Shown here: positions 15,179 through 23,369 of the stretch, in pieces | How the letters are laid out: each line of letters begins with the position of its first letter | Position numbering within the stretch: the stretch's first letter is position 1 | From: an uncultured Eubacteriales bacterium | GTDB taxonomy: Bacteria > Bacillota > Clostridia > Oscillospirales > CAG-272 | Direction of reading: 5' to 3' | NCBI GenBank assembly: GCA_934378145.1 | Contig: CAKXXW010000006.1 | Span: 23,184 to 87,183, forward strand | Length of the DNA: 64,000 nucleotides | Notes under the pieces: model-generated | Databases searched by the model: none | Told to the model about the DNA's origin: nothing | What the model saw: the letters and a program-made list of their open reading frames with translations, nothing else | Position numbers and translations under genes: made by a program

Positions 15179-17149
15179 ATGCTGGAAGAAAAAAAGATCA
15201 TCAGAGAAAATGTCGATGCCTACTATTTTCATCAGGGTACCGCGACCCGTATATACGAATACCTCGGCGCGCATTTCCTTTCGGAGACAGAAGAGAAGAG
15301 GTACAGGTATGCGTTCAGGACCTTTGCCTACCGTGCGGAGCGGGTCGAGGTCGCCGGGGATTTCAATTCGTGGGGCGCTCTCCCGATGGAGCGGATAAGC
15401 GAAAACGGCATATGGGAGGCGATATACGACAGCGAGATACCGCTCGAAGGTATGAGATACAAGTACCGCGTGATCTCCCCTACGGGGACCGTGCTGAAAT
15501 CCGACCCCTATGCACAGTATTCCGAGTGGGGGAGCCGTACCGCTTCGATCATCAGGACCGAGCGGAGCTATGAATGGCACGACAGAAAATTCATGTCGGC
15601 AAGGAAGGCGCTTTTCTCGGGAAATAAAAAGTATTTTTATCCTGCCCCGATGAATATTTATGAAGTCCACCTCGGCTCGTGGCAGACCCTTGACGGAAAG
15701 AACACGGTCAACGGTGACGCCTACCTCAATTACCGTGAGATAGCCGACAGACTGGCGGTCTACGCGGTCGAGGCGGGATTTACGCACATAGAACTGCTCC
15801 CGATAACCGAATTTCCCTATGACGGCTCGTGGGGCTATCAGGCGACCGGGTACTTCGCGCCGACCTCGCGCTTCGGAACGCCCGACGATTTCAGATATTT
15901 TGTGGATACGCTCCACCGCGCGGGGATCGGAGTGATCCTTGATTGGGTGCCGGCGCATTTTCCGAAGGACAGTCACGGCCTTTACCGCTTCGACGGGTAC
16001 AGGCTCTATGAATATCAGGGCGATGATCGCGCGGAGAACGCGAATTGGGGGACCTGCTTTTTCGATGTCGGAAGACCGGAGGTGCAGTCGTTCCTCGTCT
16101 CGTCGGCGCTTTTCTGGTTCCGGGAATTTCATATCGACGGTCTGCGCATCGACGCGGTCGCGTCGATGCTCTACCTCGATTATGATAAACGCGGCGGCGA
16201 ATGGACACCGAATGTCAACGGAGGGAACGAGAACCTCGAGGCGATCGCCTTTTTCAGAAAGCTCAACACGGCGGTGTTCTCGGAATTTTCCGATGTCCTC
16301 ATGATCGCCGAGGAATCGACGGCTTGGCCGCTCGTGACGCATCCGGTGAGTGAGGGCGGACTCGGCTTCAACTTTAAGTGGAATATGGGCTGGGCGAACG
16401 ATATGTTCGATTATGTTGCGACCGACAGCTACTTCAGGAGCGGGAAGTACAACGAGCTGACATTTTCTATGATGTACGCCTTTTCAGAGAATTTTATCCT
16501 TCCCGTATCGCACGATGAGGTCGTTCACGGTAAAAAGTCCCTGCTCGACAAGATGTTCGGCTCGTATGAGCAGAAATTCGCAACGATGCGCGCTTTTCTC
16601 GCCTATATGATGACTCACCCGGGGAAAAAACTGATGTTCATGGGATGCGAGTTCGGACAGTTTGCCGAGTGGGATTACCGCGGGCAGCTCGAATGGTTCA
16701 TGCAGGATTTTGAGGCTCATGCGAAAATGAAAAAATATTCATCCGAGCTGAACGCCTTTTATCTCTCGCATCCCGAGCTGTGGCAGATAGATTTTTCGTG
16801 GGACGGCTTTGAATGGCTCCTCTCCGACCGCAGGGATGATTCGGTCATAGCTTTCAGAAGGAAGGATTCCGGGGGCGGCGAGCTTATCTGCGTGATGAAT
16901 TTTTCGCCGCTCGAATATAAGGAATACTGCATCCCGACCGGAGGTGCCGCGCATTATTACAAGGAAGTATTCAACAGCGACAGCATAGAATACGGCGGCA
17001 AGGGAAGGCTCAACCGCGGGCTTTTCGGCGGGGAAGAGGCGGCGCTGTTCCCGGATATTCCTCCGCTGTCGGCGCTGATATTCGGGAAAGTGGACGCAAA
17101 AGACGGTGAGCCTGCCGATGCCGTCCTCACAGTGGAGGCGTCAAAATGA
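15179..17149 (+). CDS. glgB: 1,4-alpha-glucan branching enzyme
   Basis: A 656-residue GH13 branching enzyme that makes alpha-1,6 branches in glycogen. An N-terminal CBM48 (about residues 45-115, VEVAGDFNSWGALPM) precedes the catalytic barrel. Catalytic regions are all present: DWVPAHFPKD, then DGLRIDAVASMLYLDY with the nucleophile Asp, IAEEST with the acid/base Glu, and LPVSHDEVVHGKKSL with the third carboxylate. The C-terminal beta domain ends at the SALIFGK segment. Length is normal. Translation is coupled to glgC by an ATGA overlap. The start codon follows a T-run hairpin with only a GGTGGG-like site before it. Confidence 0.97.
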   Translation: MLEEKKIIRENVDAYYFHQGTATRIYEYLGAHFLSETEEKRYRYAFRTFAYRAERVEVAGDFNSWGALPMERISENGIWEAIYDSEIPLEGMRYKYRVISPTGTVLKSDPYAQYSEWGSRTASIIRTERSYEWHDRKFMSARKALFSGNKKYFYPAPMNIYEVHLGSWQTLDGKNTVNGDAYLNYREIADRLAVYAVEAGFTHIELLPITEFPYDGSWGYQATGYFAPTSRFGTPDDFRYFVDTLHRAGIGVILDWVPAHFPKDSHGLYRFDGYRLYEYQGDDRAENANWGTCFFDVGRPEVQSFLVSSALFWFREFHIDGLRIDAVASMLYLDYDKRGGEWTPNVNGGNENLEAIAFFRKLNTAVFSEFSDVLMIAEESTAWPLVTHPVSEGGLGFNFKWNMGWANDMFDYVATDSYFRSGKYNELTFSMMYAFSENFILPVSHDEVVHGKKSLLDKMFGSYEQKFATMRAFLAYMMTHPGKKLMFMGCEFGQFAEWDYRGQLEWFMQDFEAHAKMKKYSSELNAFYLSHPELWQIDFSWDGFEWLLSDRRDDSVIAFRRKDSGGGELICVMNFSPLEYKEYCIPTGGAAHYYKEVFNSDSIEYGGKGRLNRGLFGGEEAALFPDIPPLSALIFGKVDAKDGEPADAVLTVEASK

Positions 17150-18330
17150 AAGCCGAAACGATGAAAAAGAAATGTATAGCGATGCTGCTCGCGGGCGGGC
17201 AGGGAACGAGGCTTCGTGAGCTGACCGCGATGACCGCGAAGCCGGCGGTGTCCTTCGGCGGAAAATACAGGTTGATAGATTTTCCGCTCTCAAACTGCGT
17301 CAATTCGGGGATAGACACGGTCGGAGTGTTGACGCAGTATCAGCCTCTCGAGCTTGCCGCATATATCGGGAGCGGAAATCCGTGGGATCTTGACCGCGTA
17401 AACGGGGGAGTGACCGTTCTGCCGCCCTTTACGGGGGCGGGCGGCTCGGGCTGGTATCGCGGGACTGCCGATGCTGTGAGGCAGAACCTTCGCTTTGCGG
17501 AGCTGTATTCGCCCGATTATATGCTGATACTTTCGGGCGACCACATTTACCGGATGGATTATTCGGATATGCTTGATTTTCATATAAAGAACGGTGCCGC
17601 ATGCACCCTTGCGGTCATCGGCGTCGGGAAAGAGGAGGCAAGCCGTTTCGGGATAGTCGATACAGACGGCGGTATGCGGGTGACGGGCTTTGAGGAAAAG
17701 CCTGCTGCGCCGCGTTCCGATACCGCGTCAATGGGTATCTATATTTTTGACACGGGCAAGCTCAGGGAATATCTTGACGATCCCGATGCCTGCGATTTCG
17801 GAAAAGATATAATGCCGGCAATGCTTTCTGCCGGTGAGCGGCTTTTTGCATACCGTTTTGAGGGCTATTGGCGGGATGTCGGGACTGTCGGGAGCCTCTG
17901 GGGGGCGAATATGGATCTTCTCGGAGATAAGCCGGAGTTTTCGCCGGGAGACAGCCCGAAGATCCTTTCGCATCCGATGCAAAGACCCGCACAGTTTGTC
18001 GGCGAAGGCGCTGCGGTGAGCGATTCGCTGATAAGCGACGGATGCAACATCTTCGGAAGCGTTTCCGGCTCGGTGTTGTCGGGCGGGGTGACCGTGAAAG
18101 CGGGCGCGCGCGTCATCGATTCGGTGATAATGGAGGATGCGACCGTGTGTGAAAGCGCCTTTGTAAGCTGCGCGATCGTCGGAAGAGGCTGTGTTATCGG
18201 GCGCGGGGCAAGGTTCGAAGGAACTGCGGAGGAGCCTTTGCTGGTCTCCGGCGGTCTTTCTTCCGGGGAAGGCACGGAGAAGAACGCAGTCTTTGCCTAC
18301 CGTGACCGTTACGCGACGAAAAAAATCTGA
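17146..18330 (+). CDS. glgC: Glucose-1-phosphate adenylyltransferase
   Basis: A 394-residue ADP-glucose pyrophosphorylase, the committed step of glycogen synthesis (ATP + glucose-1-phosphate to ADP-glucose). The nucleotide-binding loop LLAGGQGTRLRELT is followed by KPAVSFGGKYRLIDFPLSNC, WYRGTADAVRQN, ILSGDHIYRMDY and the substrate site FEEKP. The C-terminal third shows hexapeptide left-handed helix repeats (VSDSLISDGCNIFGSV). GGAGG lies seven bases before the ATG, which overlaps the glgB stop. glgD and glgA, frequent partners in Clostridia, are absent from the window. Confidence 0.96.
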   Translation: MKAETMKKKCIAMLLAGGQGTRLRELTAMTAKPAVSFGGKYRLIDFPLSNCVNSGIDTVGVLTQYQPLELAAYIGSGNPWDLDRVNGGVTVLPPFTGAGGSGWYRGTADAVRQNLRFAELYSPDYMLILSGDHIYRMDYSDMLDFHIKNGAACTLAVIGVGKEEASRFGIVDTDGGMRVTGFEEKPAAPRSDTASMGIYIFDTGKLREYLDDPDACDFGKDIMPAMLSAGERLFAYRFEGYWRDVGTVGSLWGANMDLLGDKPEFSPGDSPKILSHPMQRPAQFVGEGAAVSDSLISDGCNIFGSVSGSVLSGGVTVKAGARVIDSVIMEDATVCESAFVSCAIVGRGCVIGRGARFEGTAEEPLLVSGGLSSGEGTEKNAVFAYRDRYATKKI

Positions 18331-18348
18331 AAAACACGCTTCCGAGCC

Positions 18349-18377
18349 TTGCCAAATATTCCTGTATGTGATAAAAT
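18349..18377 (+). promoter_or_regulatory. Promoter of the Gfo/Idh-flippase pair
   Basis: TTGCCA (18349-18354) and TAAAAT (18372-18377), spacer 17 bases, 36 bases before the start codon of the oxidoreductase gene and just after the glgC stop. Confidence 0.65.
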
Positions 18378-18413
18378 AATCATATATATTCTTTTTTGGG
18401 GGAGATACAGGAT

Positions 18414-19448
18414 ATGGGAAAAATTCTGAGAGCGGCACAGCTCGGACTCGGCGGAAACGGCAGGGGACACCTGTCAAATTACAACAGATTCACCGAAGAG
18501 GGTGACATCATAAAGCTCGTCGCGGTGTGCGACATAGATCCGGAGAAATTCAAGAAGGTCAACATCGACTTCAACCTTGAAGAGGTGAAGGGCGAGGTCG
18601 ACTTCGGCGGACTGCACCTTTATACCGATTACAAGGAAATGATAGAGAAGGAAGAGCTTGATCTCGTTACGATCTCTCTTCCTACCTATCTGCATCATGA
18701 TGCGACGGTGGATTTTCTCAATGCGGGGGTAAATGTCCTCTGCGAGAAGCCTATGGGGCTTGACCTCGCGCAATGCGAGGATATGATAGCGACGGCGAAG
18801 CGCAATGGAAAGATGCTTATGATAGGGCAGTGTCTGCGCTTCTGGGACGAATATGTTATGCTCAAAAAATTCATTGACGAAAAGACCTACGGCGATGTCA
18901 CCGCGGGATTCTTCTACCGCGGCGGCGGTACGCCGAAGTGGTCGTACAATAACTGGTACCTTCATAAGGAGCTTGGCGGCGGCGCGATCTACGATCAGCA
19001 TATCCACGATGTCGACATGGTGAGTTGGCTTTTCGGCAAGCCAGACGCGGTCTCGACTTCAGGCAAGAATCTTATCGAGGGCAGTAACTTCGATACGCTC
19101 TCGACGAACTATTTCTATCCCGACGGAAAGGTCATAAATTCGCAGAACGACTGGACTGTGTCGGGTACGGGCTTCTATATGGGCTTCCGCGTGAATTTCA
19201 CGGGAGGTACCGTAGTCCTTGACCCCGCGACCGGATTTTCCGCCGCGCACAGAGGAGAAAAGTTTCAGAAGATTGAGCTTCATAAGAAGTCCAACGCCTA
19301 CTACAACGAAACGAGATACTTCGCCGAATGTATCCTCGGTATGCACGAAAATACCGTGAACACGCCCGAGGATTCGATGAAGACCATCGCTCTTGTACAT
19401 AGTGAGATAAGATCGGCAAACGGAAAGGGCGAAAAAACGAAGGTGTGA
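18414..19448 (+). CDS. Gfo/Idh/MocA family NAD(P)-dependent oxidoreductase
   Basis: A 344-residue member of the glucose-fructose oxidoreductase/inositol dehydrogenase family, acting on sugars or sugar derivatives. The Rossmann start AAQLGLGGNGRGHLSNY is followed by CDIDPEK, LPTYLHHDATVDFL and the hallmark CEKPMGLDLAQCEDM. The C-terminal domain has GGGAIYDQHIHDVDMVSWL, with the likely catalytic histidine. The ATG at 18414 is chosen by the GGGGGAG sequence ahead of it. A polysaccharide flippase gene follows seven bases downstream, pointing to a role in making or modifying a cell-surface sugar, but the substrate cannot be named. Confidence 0.92.
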   Translation: MGKILRAAQLGLGGNGRGHLSNYNRFTEEGDIIKLVAVCDIDPEKFKKVNIDFNLEEVKGEVDFGGLHLYTDYKEMIEKEELDLVTISLPTYLHHDATVDFLNAGVNVLCEKPMGLDLAQCEDMIATAKRNGKMLMIGQCLRFWDEYVMLKKFIDEKTYGDVTAGFFYRGGGTPKWSYNNWYLHKELGGGAIYDQHIHDVDMVSWLFGKPDAVSTSGKNLIEGSNFDTLSTNYFYPDGKVINSQNDWTVSGTGFYMGFRVNFTGGTVVLDPATGFSAAHRGEKFQKIELHKKSNAYYNETRYFAECILGMHENTVNTPEDSMKTIALVHSEIRSANGKGEKTKV

Positions 19449-19455
19449 GGTCGGC

Positions 19456-20922
19456 GTGAACAGGTATAAAAAACTTCTATCGGATACTTTCATCTACGGA
19501 ATAGGCACCTTCGCGTCAAAGCTGCTCGTATTTTTCCTGACGCGGCTTTATACGGAGTGCCTGACCGAGGCGGAATACGGCAAGGCTGACCTCATCACGA
19601 ATATGGCGAATCTTCTTATCCCGCTTGCCGCTGCAGGGCTATGCGACGGGATATTCCGTTTCACTCTCGATTCCGATCGGGACAAGCGTTCGGTGTTTAC
19701 CACCGGTATTATCATGCTTGCCGCCGCGAGCGGAGTGTTCGCTGTCCTTTCTCCGCTGCTTCTGCTGTCGGATTATTTCAGAAGCTATGCGTGGCTGATA
19801 ATCGTCTATGTCCTGATGTCGAACTTCCACTCGGCGTGCGCACAGTATATCCGCGCCTGCGACAGGACGAAGCTATTTGCCATCCAGGGAATACTGAATA
19901 CCTGCCTGACGATAACCTTCAACCTCATATTCCTGCTCGCGCTGCCCGAGTCGAATATACTCAACGGTGTGTACGGCTATGTTCTTTCGATAGTGCTTGC
20001 CGACCTCCTTGTCGGACTTTTCCTGTTTATATATGCAAGGCTCTGGCGCGACATCGGGAGAAAATATTTCAGCCGTGATCTTGCGTCATCCATGCTGAAA
20101 TACAGCGTGCCGATGATACCTACGGCGATATTCTGGTGGATAACGAATGTCTCCGACCGGTATATGGTGACGGCGTTCCGCGGTGAGGCGGAAAACGGAC
20201 TTTACACCGCGGCATATAAGATACCGACCGTGCTGACGCTCGTCACGGGAGTCTTTTCCGAGGCGTGGCAGTTCTCGGCGGTGAAGGCCGAGGATCCCGA
20301 GGAGAGATCGAAGTTCTACACGAATGTCTTTTCGGGCTTTCAGGGGCTTATCTTTGTTGCAGGCTCGCTGATAATCGCTCTGGCGCAGGTCTTTGCGACG
20401 ATCCTCTTTGCGAAGAGCTACTTCACGGCATGGAGCTTCATACCGGTGCTGACGCTCGCAAGCGTATTTTCGGGATTCGTGAACTTCCTCTCGAGCATCT
20501 ATCTCGTGAAGAAGAGAAGTGTGAAGTCTTTCCTCACGGCGATGACGGGAGCGCTGACGAATATTTTCCTGAATTTTCTGCTCATACCCGAAAACCTCAG
20601 CCTCGGAGGGTTTACTATCCCTTGCGCGGGACTCGGAGCGCTCGGTGCGGCTCTTGCCACGGCGGTCAGCTATATCATAGTTTTCGTCATCCGCGCCGCA
20701 GATACGCGGAAGATGGTGCGCTTTGACCTCGGCGTGATACGGCTCGTGATAAATACGTTCGTCCTATCGGCGCAGGGAGCCTGCATTATGTTTTCGCAGA
20801 GCCTTGCCTTTACCGTTGTGTCGCAGATCATAGGCGTTGCCGCGATATGCGCGGTCAATTTCAAGCCGCTTTTCGGTACGGCAAAAGGCATCATCGGCGC
20901 ATTTAAGAGGAAAAAATCCTGA
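19456..20922 (+). CDS. Polysaccharide flippase (Wzx/MATE-like)
   Basis: A 488-residue multi-spanning membrane protein of the polysaccharide-transport (Wzx/RfbX/MurJ-like) group. About 14 hydrophobic segments run along the length; the N-terminus DTFIYGIGTFASKLLVFFLT and TEAEYGKADLITNMANLLIP are typical, as are SMLKYSVPMIPTAIFWWITN and SDRYMVTAF in the middle. It would move lipid-linked saccharide units across the membrane. The start is GTG at 19456 with TGAGG before it. It is co-transcribed with the Gfo/Idh enzyme; no Wzy polymerase or glycosyltransferase is next to it. Confidence 0.9.
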   Translation: MNRYKKLLSDTFIYGIGTFASKLLVFFLTRLYTECLTEAEYGKADLITNMANLLIPLAAAGLCDGIFRFTLDSDRDKRSVFTTGIIMLAAASGVFAVLSPLLLLSDYFRSYAWLIIVYVLMSNFHSACAQYIRACDRTKLFAIQGILNTCLTITFNLIFLLALPESNILNGVYGYVLSIVLADLLVGLFLFIYARLWRDIGRKYFSRDLASSMLKYSVPMIPTAIFWWITNVSDRYMVTAFRGEAENGLYTAAYKIPTVLTLVTGVFSEAWQFSAVKAEDPEERSKFYTNVFSGFQGLIFVAGSLIIALAQVFATILFAKSYFTAWSFIPVLTLASVFSGFVNFLSSIYLVKKRSVKSFLTAMTGALTNIFLNFLLIPENLSLGGFTIPCAGLGALGAALATAVSYIIVFVIRAADTRKMVRFDLGVIRLVINTFVLSAQGACIMFSQSLAFTVVSQIIGVAAICAVNFKPLFGTAKGIIGAFKRKKS

Positions 20923-20949
20923 AAAAACAAAAAAATCGCCGTTTTGCTA

Positions 20950-20978
20950 TTGCAAAAGGGAAAAAGGTGTGGTATAAT
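20950..20978 (+). promoter_or_regulatory. Extended -10 promoter of rplS
   Basis: TTGCAA and TATAAT with 17 bases between; the spacer ends GTGTGG, the same extended -10 context as the rpmE and DUF951 promoters. It is 92 bases ahead of the rplS start. Confidence 0.82.
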
Positions 20979-21069
20979 ACACTTTGTCCGTGCTATCGGA
21001 CGATTATAGGACAGTCCTCTGCATTATATTGCTCAAGCACGAATGTCCGTGAATATAAGGAGGGCCAGA
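20979..21069 (+). promoter_or_regulatory. rplS 5' leader, possible autoregulatory L19 leader
   Basis: The leader is about 85 bases and contains a clear hairpin, GTCCG-TGCTAT-CGGAC (20986-21001), and a GGACAGTCC palindrome (21009-21017) before the AAGGAGGG ribosome-binding site. Firmicutes are known to carry L19 leader structures for autoregulation. A match to that family was not established here. Confidence 0.35.
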
Positions 21070-21411
21070 ATGGATCTCATTAAGGTTCTTACAAATGAGC
21101 AGCTCAAGAAGGATGTGCCTGAGGTTGAGGTCGGTAACACAGTCCGTGTTCACAACCGCATCAAAGAGGGTAACCGCGAAAGGATCCAGCTTTTCGAGGG
21201 AACAGTCATCGCAAAGAACGGTGGCGGCATATCCGAAACATTTACCGTAAGGCGTGTTTCCTACGGTTGCGGCGTGGAAAAGACTTTCCCGCTCCATTCC
21301 CCCAATGTTGTCAAGGTCGAGACTATCCGTTACGGTAAGGTCAGACGCGCAAAGCTCTACTACCTCCGCGGCAGAGTCGGCAAGGCTTCAAAGGTTAAGG
21401 AAAAAATGTAA
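21070..21411 (+). CDS. rplS: 50S ribosomal protein L19
   Basis: A 113-residue L19, located at the 30S-50S interface. Family sequence is plain throughout: VEVGNTVRVHNRIKEGNRER, IQLFEGTVIAKNGGG, TFTVRRVSYGCGVEKTFPLH, SPNVVKVETIRYGKVRRAKL and YYLRGRVGKASKVKEK. The ATG at 21070 follows AAGGAGGG; an in-frame ATG nine codons earlier lies within the leader. The gene stands alone with its own promoter, leader and terminator. Confidence 0.98.
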   Translation: MDLIKVLTNEQLKKDVPEVEVGNTVRVHNRIKEGNRERIQLFEGTVIAKNGGGISETFTVRRVSYGCGVEKTFPLHSPNVVKVETIRYGKVRRAKLYYLRGRVGKASKVKEKM

Positions 21412-21417
21412 TAACAC

Positions 21418-21467
21418 AAAAAAGAAGCGTCGTACCGTGCAAACGGGAGCGGCGTTTCTTTTTGCTT
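21418..21467 (+). terminator. Terminator of rplS
   Basis: A stem formed by AAAGAAGCG and CGTTTCTTT with further pairing of CGT and GCG-rich bases, ending in TTTCTTTTTGC. It begins a few bases after the rplS stop. Confidence 0.75.
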
Positions 21468-21571
21468 TTCCGTGCCTGTGTTTCCTTAAAAAGGCAGAGC
21501 GCGCTTCTGAATAAATCCCCTCCGCGGGAGTCAATAATTCTCTTGACGGAACACCGTCAGGGGAGCCATTT

Positions 21572-22345
21572 ATGTATTATAATAAAGTGGAGATCTGCGG
21601 GGTGAATACCTCGAAGCTGAAAACACTGACCGACGAGGAGAAGCGCGAGCTGCTGAAAAGGAGCAAGGAGGGCGACAGCGAGGCGCGCGACCGTCTTATA
21701 TACGGAAACCTTCGTCTCGTGCTGAGCATAATCCAGCGCTTCAATAACCGGCGCGAGGATCTTGATGACCTCTTTCAGGTGGGGTGCATCGGGCTTGTGA
21801 AGGCTGTTGACAATTTCAATCTCGACCTTGATGTGAAATTTTCGACCTATGCGGTGCCGATGATAATCGGCGAGATAAGGCGCTACCTTCGCGATAACAA
21901 CGCGATAAGGATCAGCCGCTCGATGCGCGATACGGCGTACAAGGCACTCCAGGCGCGCGAGGAGTTCATGCGCGATAAGCAGTGCGAGCCGACGGTCGAG
22001 CAGATCGCGGCGATGATCGGCGAAAAATGCGAGAATGTCGTCCGCGCGATGGAGGCTATCGTCGATCCCGTGTCGCTTTACGAGCCTGTCTACAATGAAA
22101 ACGGGGACTCGATATACCTCATGGATCAGCTAAGTGACACCAATTCCTCCGACGAGGCGTGGCTCGAGAGCATCGCGTTGAAGGAGGCTATGAAGAAGCT
22201 CAGCGAAAGGGAACAGACCATCATAAAAATGAGGTTCTTCGGGAACAAGACGCAGATGGAGATAGCGTCCGAGATAGGAATATCGCAGGCGCAGGTGTCC
22301 CGCCTTGAAAAGGGCGCGCTCAGCCGTATGAGAAAGCAGATATGA
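21572..22345 (+). CDS. sigG: Sporulation forespore-specific sigma factor SigG
   Basis: A 257-residue sigma factor closely matching SigG, which directs late gene expression in the engulfed forespore. The diagnostic N-terminus NKVEICGVNTSKLKTL is present, followed by region 2 (LRLVLSIIQRFNNRREDLDD, then LFQVGCIGLVKAVDNF and FSTYAVPMIIGEIRRYLRD) and region 4 (LSEREQTIIKMRFFGNKTQM, EIASEIGISQAQVSRLEKGA). GGGGAG precedes the ATG. A 16-bp palindrome TGACGGAACACCGTCA lies just upstream of the ribosome-binding site (21544-21559). spoIIGA and sigE, often adjacent in Bacillota, are not in the window. It is strong evidence that the organism sporulates. Confidence 0.96.
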   Translation: MYYNKVEICGVNTSKLKTLTDEEKRELLKRSKEGDSEARDRLIYGNLRLVLSIIQRFNNRREDLDDLFQVGCIGLVKAVDNFNLDLDVKFSTYAVPMIIGEIRRYLRDNNAIRISRSMRDTAYKALQAREEFMRDKQCEPTVEQIAAMIGEKCENVVRAMEAIVDPVSLYEPVYNENGDSIYLMDQLSDTNSSDEAWLESIALKEAMKKLSEREQTIIKMRFFGNKTQMEIASEIGISQAQVSRLEKGALSRMRKQI

Positions 22346-22350
22346 AAAAA

Positions 22351-22389
22351 ATAAAGTCTCCGGATGTCCGGAGACTTTATTTTTTTTTC
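22351..22389. terminator. Bidirectional terminator between sigG and the flavodoxin-like gene
   Basis: A perfect 14-bp stem (ATAAAGTCTCCGGA and complement) with a 2-base loop, flanked by an A-run on one side and nine Ts on the other, between convergent genes. Confidence 0.92.
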
Positions 22390-22812
22390 TCAGTTGAGCG
22401 AGGCGACGATACCGCGGGTCCAGTCAAGGACTTTTGCCTTTTCGTCGTCAGAGAGCTTCTTTCCGGAGAAGAGACCGATGTCCATCGGAAGGGTCTCGCC
22501 GACGATCTTAGCGCCCGCGGTGGTGAGGTATTCCTTCACCTTTGCAAGACCGGCGGGGTTGCCGTTGTGGATGATCGCGATATTCTGCGCTCTTGCCTTT
22601 GTAAGCTCGAGGAGGAAGCGGCGGAGAGTGTCGTCGGCGTCACCCTTGACCGAGAGGGCAAGAATAACGATACGCTCATTGTTGCAGGAATATGCAGGGG
22701 GGATTGTATCGACCGCGTTGACCGAAAGGTCGTATTCAGCCTTGATGAGATCCGCGGCGGCGTGAAGTTTACCCTTTTCGGGGTAGTAGAGTATGCGCAT
22801 TTTGATAGCCAT
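22390..22812 (-). CDS. Flavodoxin-like domain protein (putative)
   Basis: A 140-residue protein with an alternating beta/alpha pattern: MRILYYPEKGKLHAAADLIK, RIVILALSVKGDADDTLRRF, ARAQNIAIIHNGNPAGLAKV and AGAKIVGETLPMDIGLF. This fits a flavodoxin-type fold; the phosphate-binding loop after the first strand (YPEKGKLHAA) is not the classical TGNT and FMN binding is uncertain. GGAGG precedes the ATG by nine bases. It is monocistronic, facing sigG across a shared terminator. No partner reductase is next to it. Confidence 0.55.
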   Translation of the reverse strand: MAIKMRILYYPEKGKLHAAADLIKAEYDLSVNAVDTIPPAYSCNNERIVILALSVKGDADDTLRRFLLELTKARAQNIAIIHNGNPAGLAKVKEYLTTAGAKIVGETLPMDIGLFSGKKLSDDEKAKVLDWTRGIVASLN

Positions 22813-22904
22813 AAAAATATCCTCCGGATAAAATAGGGGTACACAGAATTTATTATAGCATATCGTCGGAAAATATCAAGCGGTTTTGGTTAAATATGCA
22901 AAAA

Positions 22905-23010
22905 AATTTGCGGGCAGTGCCCGCACCCGATCCTCGCGCCCGGCAGTGCCGGGTGCCAATAATCGCGGTTTATTCACCGAAAGGTGAGGGCATCACCCGG
23001 AGATGATGCT
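22905..23010. repeat. Copy of the CCGATCCTCG/CATCACCCG repeat family
   Basis: GGGCAGTGCCCGCACCCGATCCTCGCG-type text, a GCCCGGCAGTGCCGGGTGCC hairpin and then TTATTCACCGAAAGGTGAGG with CATCACCCGG. The order of parts matches the units at 2814-2945 and 3125-3383, almost 20 kb away, so this is a dispersed family. The stretch is part of a 557-bp gene-free region (22813-23369). Confidence 0.7.
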
Positions 23011-23062
23011 TTTTCGGACAGGTAAACGCCCTGTAAAATGAAGAAACGGCTTACGCAGACAA

Positions 23063-23230
23063 GAGGCTCCCTCTGGGAGGGAGCTGTCGCGTGAGCGACT
23101 GAGGGAGCACGCGGTATGAAGGATTTACGATTGCGAACGGCTTGTTTGCCTGTATAAAAATTTTATGCCGCAGGCTCCTTCAATCCGCAACGCAGTTGCG
23201 GAAATGCTCACCTCCCGGAGGGAGCCTTGG
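23063..23230. repeat. Inverted pair of GGCTCCCTC...GGGAGC repeats
   Basis: The left unit starts GAGGCTCCCTCTGGGAGGGA and contains GTCGCGTGAGCGAC and GAGGGAGC. About 60 bases on, the right unit contains CCGCAACGCAGTTGCGG and ends CCTCCCGGAGGGAGCCTTGG in inverted orientation. Each unit is itself made of short palindromes. Units of this style are common between genes in gut Clostridia. The pair has no coding capacity. Confidence 0.7.
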
Positions 23231-23314
23231 TTTAGGCGGTCATTTTACGATAGAAGTGAAGTCTTTCTTGTTCGTTTGAATGCGGGCGGCGCGGCAAGAA
23301 AATATAAAAATACC

Positions 23315-23350
23315 CGCCCCCTTCGGAGAACGAAACCTCCGAAGGGGGCG
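23315..23350 (-). terminator. Terminator of the pseudopilin/GLUG gene
   Basis: A 14-bp stem, CGCCCCCTTCGGAG with its complement, then on the minus strand GGTATTTTTAT. It begins about 20 bases after the stop codon. Confidence 0.88.
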
Positions 23351-23369
23351 ATTCAAAATCAATTAAATA

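Noticed and set aside
21544..21559. Palindrome TGACGGAACACCGTCA before sigG as an operator
   Set aside because: It is perfect but isolated, with no known sporulation regulator of this consensus; it may equally be a chance hairpin.
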